The notes beneath the pieces are model-generated. The model was given only the letters and a program-made list of their open reading frames with translations. It had not been told where the DNA came from and made no database searches. DNA of 59,111 nucleotides, taken from Oscillospiraceae bacterium. Lineage in GTDB: Bacteria > Bacillota > Clostridia > UMGS1840 > HGM11507. Below are positions 16,413 to 24,679 of the stretch, piece after piece. The stretch spans positions 1 to 59,111 of the forward strand of contig SVKJ01000010.1 in NCBI GenBank assembly GCA_015068525.1, in the 5' to 3' direction. The translations under genes and the position numbers were made by a program. Each line of letters starts with the position of its first letter. The first letter of the stretch is position 1.

Positions 16413-16919
16413 ATGGATGAATTTTTATCCTTTGTTACCATAGATGTATGGACAATGATTATGACATGGGGAAATCTTCTTATCCTCTTTTTTGCTATGA
16501 AAAAATTCTTGTTTAAGCCTGTTAAGGCTATAATGGATAAAAGGCAGGAAGAGATTGAGAAGTCTATTTCCTCTGCAGAAATTGCAAAAAAAGATGCTGA
16601 AAATCTAAAATGCGAGTACGTATTAAAACTTTCGGAAGCAAAAGCCGAAGCGGACTCTATTATAAAGACTGCTGTTAAAAATGCTCAGCTTAAAGAAGAA
16701 GAAATTATAAAAGATGCGAACAAAAAAGCTGCTGACATTTTAGAGAGAGCAGACAAAGAGATTGAGAATCAGAAAAAAGCCGCATTGTCGGATATTAAAG
16801 GCGAGGTTTCTGATATTGCCATATCTATTGCAACAAAGATTATTAAAAAAGATATAAACGAAAAAGACCATGAACAGCTTATTAACGAATTTATAGATGA
16901 AATAGGTGATGCTTCATGA
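16413..16919 (+). CDS. atpF: ATP synthase subunit b
   Basis: A 168-residue peripheral-stalk subunit: one N-terminal membrane helix (about 13-32), a conserved FKPVKAIMDKRQEEIEKSI segment and a long charged Ala/Lys/Glu-rich coiled coil to about 150. It dimerises and links subunit a to delta. AAAGGAAAGG precedes ATG, and its TGA overlaps the atpH ATG by 4 bases. Confidence 0.95.
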   Translation: MDEFLSFVTIDVWTMIMTWGNLLILFFAMKKFLFKPVKAIMDKRQEEIEKSISSAEIAKKDAENLKCEYVLKLSEAKAEADSIIKTAVKNAQLKEEEIIKDANKKAADILERADKEIENQKKAALSDIKGEVSDIAISIATKIIKKDINEKDHEQLINEFIDEIGDAS

Positions 16920-17452
16920 GTGATTTTTCAAAAAAATACGCAGGGGCGTTATACGACCTTTGCAAAGAAGAGAATATAACCAAAGAAGTATTAGAAGAAC
17001 TTTTAGTTATTGATACTGTCATAAAAGAAAATAAGGAGTATAAAAATCTTCTTGATACTCCTGCAATTTCTCTTAAGGATAGATTAAGTATCATAGATGA
17101 GGCTTTTTCTTCCTGTTCTTTGTATGTTTTAAATTTTATAAAACTTCTTTGTGAAAACAAAAAGTTTTATGAGTTTTCCTTAGTTGTTTCAAATTTTAAC
17201 AAACTTTATGACGAAGAAAGAAATATCGAAAGGGTAGAGGCGATAACCTGTGTTGCCCTTTCGGATGAGCAGGCTTCAAGTTTAAGAGAAAAGATAGAAA
17301 AGATAACTAAAAAGAATGTGCATTTAACAAACAAAGTTGATAAAAGCATTATTGGCGGTGTTATCTTAAAATTCAAAAACAGAATGTATGACGGCAGTAT
17401 AAGGAAAAGTCTTAATGAAATTGCCTGTAAAATTAAAAACAGTACTTTATAG
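16916..17452 (+). CDS. atpH: ATP synthase subunit delta
   Basis: A 178-residue OSCP/delta subunit connecting the peripheral stalk to the alpha3-beta3 head. The helical N-terminal domain starts SDFSKKYAGALYDLC, and the C-terminal part holds the family signature DKSIIGGVILKFKNRMYDGSIRKSL. Overlap with atpF and a 14-base gap to atpA indicate tight coupling. Confidence 0.94.
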   Translation: MSDFSKKYAGALYDLCKEENITKEVLEELLVIDTVIKENKEYKNLLDTPAISLKDRLSIIDEAFSSCSLYVLNFIKLLCENKKFYEFSLVVSNFNKLYDEERNIERVEAITCVALSDEQASSLREKIEKITKKNVHLTNKVDKSIIGGVILKFKNRMYDGSIRKSLNEIACKIKNSTL

Positions 17453-17466
17453 AAAGGGTGAGGAAG

Positions 17467-18969
17467 ATGCATATAAAGCCTGAAGAAATAAGTAAAATTA
17501 TAAAAGACCAGATAAAAAATTACAAAGATCAAATTACACTTTCCGAAACAGGATACGTTATTTCTATTGGTGACGGAATTTCCAGAGTTCACGGCCTTTC
17601 TGACTGTATGGCTAATGAACTTTTGGAATTTTCTAACGGCGAGTACGGAATGGCACTTAACTTAGAAGAAAATTTTGTCAGTGTCGTTATGCTTGGCTCA
17701 GACGAAGGTATTAAAGAGGGAGATATCGTTAAAAGAACAGGGAAAGTTGTGTCTGTTCCCGTAGGTGACGAATTAATCGGAAGAGTAGTTAATGCATTAG
17801 GTCAGGCGATTGACGGAAAAGGTGAAATTAAAACAGAAAACATAAGACCGATTGAGTCAAATGCTCCGGGTATTATAGAAAGAAAATCAGTAAGTGTACC
17901 TTTGCAGACAGGAATAAAAGCCATCGATTCTATGATTCCTATAGGACGTGGTCAGAGAGAACTTATAATCGGTGACAGGCAGACAGGTAAAACTGTTATA
18001 GCAACCGATACAATTATAAACCAAAAAGGAAAAGATGTTATTTGCATATATGTTGCAATCGGTCAGAAAAGGTCAACCGTTGCACAGATTGTTGATACTC
18101 TCGAAAAAAACGGGGCAATGGATTATACAATAGTTGTTTCGGCAACTGCGTCCGAACTTGCACCCCTTCAATATATAGCACCATATTCAGGATGTGCTAT
18201 GGGCGAATATTTTATGGAAAAGGGCAAAGATGTACTTGTTGTTTATGATGACTTATCAAAACATGCAGTTGCATACCGTGCTCTGTCCTTACTTATAAGA
18301 AGACCACCGGGAAGAGAAGCATATCCTGGAGATGTATTCTACCTTCATTCAAGATTACTAGAAAGAGCGGCAAGACTTGCACCTGAGTACGGCGGCGGTT
18401 CTCTTACTGCACTTCCTATTATAGAAACTCAGGCGGGAGATGTATCGGCGTATATACCTACTAATGTTATATCCATAACTGATGGTCAGATATTCTTAGA
18501 AACCGAACTTTTCCACAGTGGTATTATGCCTGCTGTTAACCCAGGTATATCAGTATCGAGGGTTGGAGGAAATGCACAGATTAAAGCAATGAAAAAAGTA
18601 TCAGGGTCACTTAAACTCAGTTATTCTCAGTACAGGGAACTTCAGGGATTTGCACAGTTTGGTTCTGACCTTGACGAAGATACGAAAAAAAGACTTGCAC
18701 AAGGGGAAAGAATAGTTGAAGTTTTAAAACAGGACAGGAATTCCCCTATAGACGTTGAATTGCAGGTTGTTATTATCTATGCTGTAATTAATGACTTTTT
18801 AGCAGATATAAAGGTAAGTGAAATTGCAGATTTTGAAAGTGGCCTTTTTGACTTTATGAAAAATCATCATAACGAAATACTTGCTGAGATTAAACAAACA
18901 GGCGACCTTTCAAAAGAACTTTCAGAAAAGTTAAAAGAAGCAATAGAAGAATACAAGAAAATTCGTTAA
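17467..18969 (+). CDS. atpA: ATP synthase subunit alpha
   Basis: A 500-residue non-catalytic nucleotide-binding subunit of F1. The P-loop GDRQTGKT lies near 168-175, with ATDTIINQKG, the alpha signature PGISVSRVGGNAQ and a C-terminal helical bundle. ATG 17467 is preferred because GGGTGAGG lies 4-10 bases upstream; the in-frame GTG at 17458 would overlap this site. The stop codon is within a 9-bp hairpin (18959-18978) that leads into the repeat separating atpA from atpG. Confidence 0.97.
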   Translation: MHIKPEEISKIIKDQIKNYKDQITLSETGYVISIGDGISRVHGLSDCMANELLEFSNGEYGMALNLEENFVSVVMLGSDEGIKEGDIVKRTGKVVSVPVGDELIGRVVNALGQAIDGKGEIKTENIRPIESNAPGIIERKSVSVPLQTGIKAIDSMIPIGRGQRELIIGDRQTGKTVIATDTIINQKGKDVICIYVAIGQKRSTVAQIVDTLEKNGAMDYTIVVSATASELAPLQYIAPYSGCAMGEYFMEKGKDVLVVYDDLSKHAVAYRALSLLIRRPPGREAYPGDVFYLHSRLLERAARLAPEYGGGSLTALPIIETQAGDVSAYIPTNVISITDGQIFLETELFHSGIMPAVNPGISVSRVGGNAQIKAMKKVSGSLKLSYSQYRELQGFAQFGSDLDEDTKKRLAQGERIVEVLKQDRNSPIDVELQVVIIYAVINDFLADIKVSEIADFESGLFDFMKNHHNEILAEIKQTGDLSKELSEKLKEAIEEYKKIR

Positions 18970-19103
18970 AACGAATTTAATGAAAAATTAATAAAGAATA
19001 ATGAATAATTGCGGTTGAAAATCGCAGAGCGATTTTTCTTTTTTAAAATGCGAAGCATTTATTCCTTAATTATTCATTTTTCATAATTCATTATTCATTA
19101 CAC
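18959..19103 (+). repeat. Palindromic terminator-like repeat between atpA and atpG
   Basis: A hairpin across the atpA stop (AAATTCGTT / AACGAATTT, 18959-18978) is followed by an element with inverted ends made of AATGAATAATT-type microrepeats (18977-19010 and 19068-19100). Inside are AAAATCGC-AGA-GCGATTTT (19018-19036) followed by a T run, which looks like an intrinsic terminator, and AAATGC-GAA-GCATTT (19045-19060). No promoter is obvious before atpG. It belongs to the dispersed palindromic family of this window. Confidence 0.7.
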
Positions 19104-19124
19104 TACATTAAGGAGTAATATCTT

Positions 19125-19976
19125 ATGGCAGGAACATCCACGAAAGATATTAAAAACAGAATAAAAAGCGTAGAAAACACGGGCCAGATTACAAAAGCAA
19201 TGGAACTTGTTGCTACCTCTAAACTCCGTCATGCAAAAATAAAGGCGGAAACGACAAAACCGTTTTTTGATATTTTAAAAGGCACTTTGGATTCCATAAA
19301 GAGAAATGCAACCAATTTTTCATCAGTTTATATGAAAAAAAGAGAGATTAAAAAAACCTGTGTTATAGTTGTCGGAGGGGACAGAGGTCTTGCAGGAGGA
19401 TACAATATAAATGTCTTTAAAAAAGCAAAAGAAATTATGGATGGTAAAGACTGTGTAGTCCTTCCTGTAGGAAAAAAGGCTTTTGAGTATTACAAAAAGC
19501 AGGGAGCAGAAATCTTCTCAGACCTTTATCCTGTGGTTTCGGATGTTAATATCCCCCGTTGTTATGACATTGGAGGAGCATTATCTTTCGCTTTTAGAAA
19601 AGGCGAGTTTGACAGGCTTTTAATTGTATATTCAAAGTTTGTTTCAATGCTTAATCAGGAAGCAGTTTGCGAGGAAATTCTTCCGCTTTCAAATATGGAA
19701 GGCGATAAACCAAAAAGAAAACAACTTACAATATATGAGCCGTCTTATGACACAGTTTTTGATAAAATAGTACCTCAGTATGTAAGTGGTGTTATTTACT
19801 TTGCAATTTGTCAGTCTCAAGCCAGTGAACATGCAGCAAGGCGAACATCGATGGAATCAGCATCTAAAAATGCAGCTGAAATGATTGACGACTTAACTTT
19901 AAAATATAACCGTGCAAGGCAGGCGGCAATTACTCAGGAAATTACTGAAATTGTGTCAGGCGCTGAAACGGTATAA
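19125..19976 (+). CDS. atpG: ATP synthase subunit gamma
   Basis: A 283-residue central-stalk subunit. The N-terminal helix MAGTSTKDIKNRIKSVENTGQITKAMELVATSKL and the C-terminal signature RRTSMESASKNAAEMIDDLTLKYN-RARQAAITQEITEIVSGA form the coiled coil that rotates within alpha3-beta3. AAGGAG precedes ATG. It is separated from atpA by the repeat at 18959-19103 rather than the usual short gap. Confidence 0.96.
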   Translation: MAGTSTKDIKNRIKSVENTGQITKAMELVATSKLRHAKIKAETTKPFFDILKGTLDSIKRNATNFSSVYMKKREIKKTCVIVVGGDRGLAGGYNINVFKKAKEIMDGKDCVVLPVGKKAFEYYKKQGAEIFSDLYPVVSDVNIPRCYDIGGALSFAFRKGEFDRLLIVYSKFVSMLNQEAVCEEILPLSNMEGDKPKRKQLTIYEPSYDTVFDKIVPQYVSGVIYFAICQSQASEHAARRTSMESASKNAAEMIDDLTLKYNRARQAAITQEITEIVSGAETV

Positions 19977-20017
19977 AAAAAGTTTAAATAACTTTTATAA
20001 GGAGGAAATTTAAAATA

Positions 20018-21412
20018 ATGGCAGAAAAAAATATTGGCACCGTTATTCAGGTTATAGGCCCTGTACTTGATATAGAGTTTGAAGACGGATGCTTACCGAA
20101 TTTACTAAATGCTATTGAAATAGAAAGCGATGAGGGTAAAATAGTCTGCGAAGTAGCCCAGCATCTTGGCGACTCTGTGGTAAGGTGTATAGCAATGAGC
20201 TCCACAGGCGGTCTTAAAAGAGGGATAAAAGCAGTTGATACAGGCAGAGGTATAACTGTTCCTGTCGGAGAGGGAACTTTGGGAAGAGTATTTAATCTTC
20301 TTGGCGATCCTATTGATAATCTGCCAATGCCTGAAGTTAAGGAAAGATGGGACATTCATCGTCCTGCTCCAAGTTATGATGAGCAGAACAGCACAACTGA
20401 AATCTTAGAAACAGGTATTAAAGTTGTTGATTTAATTGCCCCTTACGCAAAAGGAGGTAAAATAGGTCTTTTCGGTGGTGCAGGCGTTGGTAAAACAGTA
20501 CTTATTCAGGAACTTATAAATAATGTCGCAAAACAGCATGGCGGATTGTCAGTTTTTACGGGTGTAGGAGAAAGAACCCGTGAGGGAAATGACCTTTACT
20601 ATGAAATGAAAGAATCAGGAGTTATAGATAAAACTGCGCTTGTTTACGGTCAGATGAACGAACCACCCGGAGCAAGAATGAGAGTTGCTCTTTCAGGTCT
20701 TACTATGGCTGAATACTTCCGTGACAAAGAAGGTCAGGATGTGCTTTTATTTATAGATAATATATTCAGATTTACGCAGGCAGGAAGTGAAGTGTCAGCG
20801 TTACTTGGACGTATGCCGTCAGCCGTTGGTTATCAGCCGACTCTGGCAACTGAAATGGGAGCCTTACAGGAAAGAATAACATCTACAAAAAAAGGCTCTA
20901 TAACTTCAGTTCAGGCAGTTTATGTGCCTGCAGATGACCTTACTGACCCTGCTCCTGCAACAACGTTTGCACATCTTGATGCAACAACCGTTTTATCAAG
21001 AAGTATTGCATCGCTTGGTATTTATCCTGCTGTTGACCCGCTGGAGTCAACTTCAAGAATACTGTCACCTGACATTGTGGGAATTGAGCATTATGAAGTT
21101 GCAAGAGAAGTCCAGAGAATTTTGCAAAGATATAAAGAACTTCAGGATATTATTGCTATTATGGGTATGGACGAGTTGTCTGATGAAGATAAACTTACCG
21201 TAAACCGCGCAAGAAAAATCCAGAGATTTTTATCTCAGCCGTTTACAGTTGCAGAACAGTTTACAGGCTATCAGGGTAAATATGTTCCCGTAAAAGAAAC
21301 TGTAAGAGGATTTAAAGAAATCATTGAAGGTAAACATGACGATTTGCCCGAATCTGCTTTCCTTTTTGTAGGAACAATAGACGAAGCAGTTGAAAAAGCA
21401 AAAACTTTATAA
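20018..21412 (+). CDS. atpD: ATP synthase subunit beta
   Basis: A 464-residue catalytic subunit. P-loop GGAGVGKT (about 152-159), the catalytic region GERTREGNDLYYEM with the conserved Glu, VYGQMNEPPGARMRV, and the C-terminal DELSDEDK (DELSEED) regulatory motif are seen. AAGGAGG precedes ATG. Confidence 0.98.
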   Translation: MAEKNIGTVIQVIGPVLDIEFEDGCLPNLLNAIEIESDEGKIVCEVAQHLGDSVVRCIAMSSTGGLKRGIKAVDTGRGITVPVGEGTLGRVFNLLGDPIDNLPMPEVKERWDIHRPAPSYDEQNSTTEILETGIKVVDLIAPYAKGGKIGLFGGAGVGKTVLIQELINNVAKQHGGLSVFTGVGERTREGNDLYYEMKESGVIDKTALVYGQMNEPPGARMRVALSGLTMAEYFRDKEGQDVLLFIDNIFRFTQAGSEVSALLGRMPSAVGYQPTLATEMGALQERITSTKKGSITSVQAVYVPADDLTDPAPATTFAHLDATTVLSRSIASLGIYPAVDPLESTSRILSPDIVGIEHYEVAREVQRILQRYKELQDIIAIMGMDELSDEDKLTVNRARKIQRFLSQPFTVAEQFTGYQGKYVPVKETVRGFKEIIEGKHDDLPESAFLFVGTIDEAVEKAKTL

Positions 21413-21424
21413 GGGGCGGTTTAA

Positions 21425-21817
21425 ATGGAAACTTTCAATCTTAAAATAGTAACACTTGACGGAATTGAATACGATAATAATGTTCTTAGCGTTGTTGCAA
21501 GAACAATTTCCGGAGATGTATGCATTTTAAAAAATCATGCAGATTACGTTGCGCCTATTGAAATCGGAAAAGTCAAAATAAAGGATGAAAACGGCGAAAA
21601 ATACGGAGCATGTGCAGGCGGATTTATAAGCGTATCAGACGGCGAGGCAAGAATTGTTGCTACAACATTTGAATTCGCAGAGGATATAGATGTAGAACGT
21701 GCCAAAGTTGCAAAAGAGAAAGCACAAAATAAATTAAACAGTGATAAAACATCAAAAATTGCTGAAATCAAACTTAAAAAAGCACTGCTCAGGCTGGAAG
21801 TATCCAAAAGTAAATAA
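21425..21817 (+). CDS. atpC: ATP synthase subunit epsilon
   Basis: A 130-residue F1 subunit: a beta-sandwich domain (about 1-85, with GDVCILKNHADYVAPIEIG) and two C-terminal helices rich in Lys/Ala that can inhibit ATP hydrolysis. It starts 12 bases after atpD and closes the operon; no strong terminator is seen before the secD promoter. Confidence 0.93.
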   Translation: METFNLKIVTLDGIEYDNNVLSVVARTISGDVCILKNHADYVAPIEIGKVKIKDENGEKYGACAGGFISVSDGEARIVATTFEFAEDIDVERAKVAKEKAQNKLNSDKTSKIAEIKLKKALLRLEVSKSK

Positions 21818-21843
21818 TTCGGAGCATAAATAATGAAATATTA

Positions 21844-21872
21844 TTGACTTATTTGTATTTTTTAGGTATAAT
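21844..21872 (+). promoter_or_regulatory. Sigma-A promoter for secDF
   Basis: TTGACT at 21844-21849, 17 bases, perfect TATAAT at 21867-21872. Confidence 0.82.
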
Positions 21873-21903
21873 TTAGTAATGAACAATATTAGGAGGGAAT
21901 GAG

Positions 21904-23202
21904 ATGGCTAAAAGCATTTCTAAAATTGTGATTGTCGTATTGCTTATAGTATTGTTTGGCTATATTGCGATTAACGGATTATCACTTACCGCGTTAAACA
22001 TACCATATAAATTTTACAGTGTGTTTGATGAAGATAACGGAATAAGATTAGGTTTTGACTTATCGGGAGGTTCCGTTATAGTATATGAAGCTCAGGATGC
22101 TACTCCTGACGATGAACAGATGAGTACAGTCGTTGATATTATGTATAAACGACTTGACAATCTTGGATTTACAGAAGCAACAGTTTCCAAACAGGGTGAC
22201 AACAGAGTTTTAGTTGAAATCCCAACTATTACAAATCCTGATGAAGCGATTAAAGTTTTAGGTGCTACTGCAGAACTTAAATTTGTTGACTCGGAAGGTA
22301 ATGTTGTTTTAACAGGAAAAAATGTTAAAGATGCTTCTGCAACTTACGGTCCTATTAGTGAAAATGGTGCAAATCAGCATTATGTTGAATTAAAACTTAA
22401 CGCTGACGCTCAGGCTGCATTCTTTGATGCAACAACAAGAATGAGTCAGAAACCTGAAGGCGAAAACTTTATTTCAATTATGCTTGACGATGAAGTTTAT
22501 TCTTCACCAAGAGTAGATGAACCTATTAATTCTGACAGTGCAGTTATCACAGGTGACTTTACTGCAGAAACTGCTAAAAACCTTGCTACTACAATCAAAG
22601 AAGGTCAGCTTCCTTTCAAACTTAAAGATGTTGAAAGAAGAAGTGCAGGTCCTGTTCTTGGGGATAACGCGTTATCAACAAGTATTTTAGCAGCAATTAT
22701 CGGTATCTTACTTGTAATGTTATTTATGATTATTATTTACAGACTACCGGGTCTTGTAGCAAGTATTTCTCTTGCTGCATATGTAGTAATCGTTTTACTT
22801 GTAATGGTTGCAACAAGAGCAAACTTAAGTTTACCTGGTATCGCAGGTATTATCCTTTCAATCGGTATGGCTGTTGATGCTAACGTTATTATCTTTGAAA
22901 GAATCAAAGATGAATTAAAACTTGGCAAAACAACAGGTGCTGCTATGAAAGCAGGCTTTAACAGAGCGTTATCTGCAGTTATGGATGCTAACATTACAAC
23001 AATTATCATTGCAGTTGTACTTTATATATTCGGTACAGGAACAATCAAAGGTTTTGCATTTACTTTAGGAATTGGTATTGTAGTAAGTTTATTTACTGCA
23101 GTTGTAATAACAAGATTCTTACTTAAAGCAATCTTTGACTTAAATGTTAAAAATCCTGCATTATACGGATTATCTACAAAGAAAGTAAAGGAGGAAAAAT
23201 AA
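21904..23202 (+). CDS. secD: Protein-export membrane protein SecD
   Basis: A 432-residue RND-type subunit that aids Sec-dependent export using the ion gradient. N-terminal TM (about 8-28), the D1 motif GIRLGFDLSGGS, a periplasmic P1 domain and a C-terminal block of five TMs containing GILLVMLFMIIIYR, GIILSIGMAVDANVIIFERIKDEL and SLFTAVVITRF. It is shorter than the E. coli protein, as in many Clostridia. SecDF of some bacteria uses Na+; that would fit the sodium theme here but is not provable. AGGAGGGA precedes ATG. Confidence 0.95.
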   Translation: MAKSISKIVIVVLLIVLFGYIAINGLSLTALNIPYKFYSVFDEDNGIRLGFDLSGGSVIVYEAQDATPDDEQMSTVVDIMYKRLDNLGFTEATVSKQGDNRVLVEIPTITNPDEAIKVLGATAELKFVDSEGNVVLTGKNVKDASATYGPISENGANQHYVELKLNADAQAAFFDATTRMSQKPEGENFISIMLDDEVYSSPRVDEPINSDSAVITGDFTAETAKNLATTIKEGQLPFKLKDVERRSAGPVLGDNALSTSILAAIIGILLVMLFMIIIYRLPGLVASISLAAYVVIVLLVMVATRANLSLPGIAGIILSIGMAVDANVIIFERIKDELKLGKTTGAAMKAGFNRALSAVMDANITTIIIAVVLYIFGTGTIKGFAFTLGIGIVVSLFTAVVITRFLLKAIFDLNVKNPALYGLSTKKVKEEK

Positions 23203-24081
23203 ATGTTTAATTTAGATATTTGTACTAAAAAATGGCGTTTCTTTATTCTTCCTGCACTTATTATCATTACCGCAATTATCGTTGGTATTACATGCGGCGG
23301 ATTTGTTCTTGACATTGATTTCGCAGGCGGTACTGAAATCGTTGTTGATTTTGGAAAAACTGTTGAAAAAGCAGAAATCGAACAGTTATTTAACGATACT
23401 TTAGGATTTAAGGCATCTGCTGTACAGCAGTCTATAACTAATGAAAACCAGATGACAATTAAATCTCAGACTCTTACAACTGAGCAGTCAGAAAGTCTAT
23501 GGAACGCAATCAAAACAAAATATACTTTAGAAGACGGTCAGAGATTATCAGTTGATACCGTATCTCCTACAATCGGTAAGGAACTTACTCAGACTGCAGT
23601 TGTTGCCTGTGTTATAGCAGTTATCTTAATGCTTATCTATATCACAATAAGATTTGAATTTTTATCAGGTATGGCAGCAATTATTGCGCTTATCCATGAT
23701 GTAGCTATTATTGTTTCTGCATATATGATTTTCAGAATGCCTTTAAATGTTGCATTTATTGCCGCAGTTCTTACTATTATCGGTTACTCAATCAATGATA
23801 CAATCGTTGTGTTTGACCGTATAAGAGAAAATATTAAATTTGCAAGAAAAGAAACTTATGCTGAAATTGCAAATAAATCAGTAAATCAGACAATCACACG
23901 TTCAATAAATACATCTATAACAACTTTAGTTACAATTGTTTTACTTTATTTCTTAGGTGTAGATGCGATTAAAGATTTCTCACTTGCACTTATAATCGGT
24001 CTGCTTGCCGGAACATATTCTTCAATATTTATTGCCGCACCTACTTGGGTAGCATTTAAAAAGGAAAAGAATAATAAATAA
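23203..24081 (+). CDS. secF: Protein-export membrane protein SecF
   Basis: A 292-residue partner of SecD that starts directly at the base after the secD stop. N-terminal TM, the DIDFAGGTEIVVDF motif, and the C-terminal TM block with YSINDTIVVFDRIREN and TSITTLVTIVLLYFLG are family features. AGGAGG lies within the end of secD. It is followed by a strong terminator. Confidence 0.95.
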   Translation: MFNLDICTKKWRFFILPALIIITAIIVGITCGGFVLDIDFAGGTEIVVDFGKTVEKAEIEQLFNDTLGFKASAVQQSITNENQMTIKSQTLTTEQSESLWNAIKTKYTLEDGQRLSVDTVSPTIGKELTQTAVVACVIAVILMLIYITIRFEFLSGMAAIIALIHDVAIIVSAYMIFRMPLNVAFIAAVLTIIGYSINDTIVVFDRIRENIKFARKETYAEIANKSVNQTITRSINTSITTLVTIVLLYFLGVDAIKDFSLALIIGLLAGTYSSIFIAAPTWVAFKKEKNNK

Positions 24082-24089
24082 AAAACAGT

Positions 24090-24116
24090 AAAACCCCGAA
24101 TTTCATTCGGGGTTTT
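24090..24116 (+). terminator. Terminator after secDF
   Basis: AAAACCCCGAA / TTCGGGGTTTT with a 5-base TTCAT-type loop; the right arm ends in T residues. Confidence 0.85.
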
Positions 24117-24129
24117 AAAACAAAAAAAT

Positions 24130-24654
24130 ATGTTAGATTATAAATACTTATATAAAAAATTAAATAAAAGAACTCCCTTAAAAACTGATTGCGGTGCTCT
24201 TTGTTCCAATGCATGCTGTGTTGATACAGATGGCGAGGAACTTGGAATGTACCTTTTTCCTTATGAAGAAGAGATGTTTTTAGGTAAGGACAATTTTAAA
24301 GTGGAAAAAACTGACCTTGAATATGCAGGAAAAAAAGCTGCCATTCTTTATTGTAAACCTTATTGCAAAAGAAATGAAAGACCGTTATCCTGCAGAATTT
24401 TTCCATTGTTTCCTTATATAACAGTTGAGGGAGATTTAAAAGTAATAGTTGACCCCAGAGGAAGAACTGTATGTCCGCTTTACAAAAAAGACTTGAAAGA
24501 TTTTAATCCTTCTTTTGTAAGAGGAGTTAGGCATCTTGGTATGATATTAATGGAAGATGAGGAAACATATGAGTTCTTATTTGAGTTATCAAGGCAGATA
24601 GATATGGAGGTTAACGATATAATTGAAAACTTAAGTAATATTATAAAAACTTAA
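24130..24654 (+). CDS. Cysteine-cluster protein (YkgJ-like), function unknown
   Basis: A 174-residue soluble protein with nine or so conserved-looking cysteines: CGALCSNACC near the N-terminus, YCKPYCKRNERPLSCRIFPLFPY in the middle and CPLYKK later. The arrangement CxxxCxxxCC ... PxxCRxFPLFP resembles YkgJ-type zinc/iron-chelating domains. It starts 13 bases after the secDF terminator, so its own promoter is unclear, and no typical SD precedes the ATG. It precedes nhaC by 25 bases. The role is unknown; a metal- or cluster-binding protein is the likely class. Confidence 0.65.
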   Translation: MLDYKYLYKKLNKRTPLKTDCGALCSNACCVDTDGEELGMYLFPYEEEMFLGKDNFKVEKTDLEYAGKKAAILYCKPYCKRNERPLSCRIFPLFPYITVEGDLKVIVDPRGRTVCPLYKKDLKDFNPSFVRGVRHLGMILMEDEETYEFLFELSRQIDMEVNDIIENLSNIIKT

Positions 24655-24679
24655 GAAAAATAAAAAAGGGGAGAAACAA

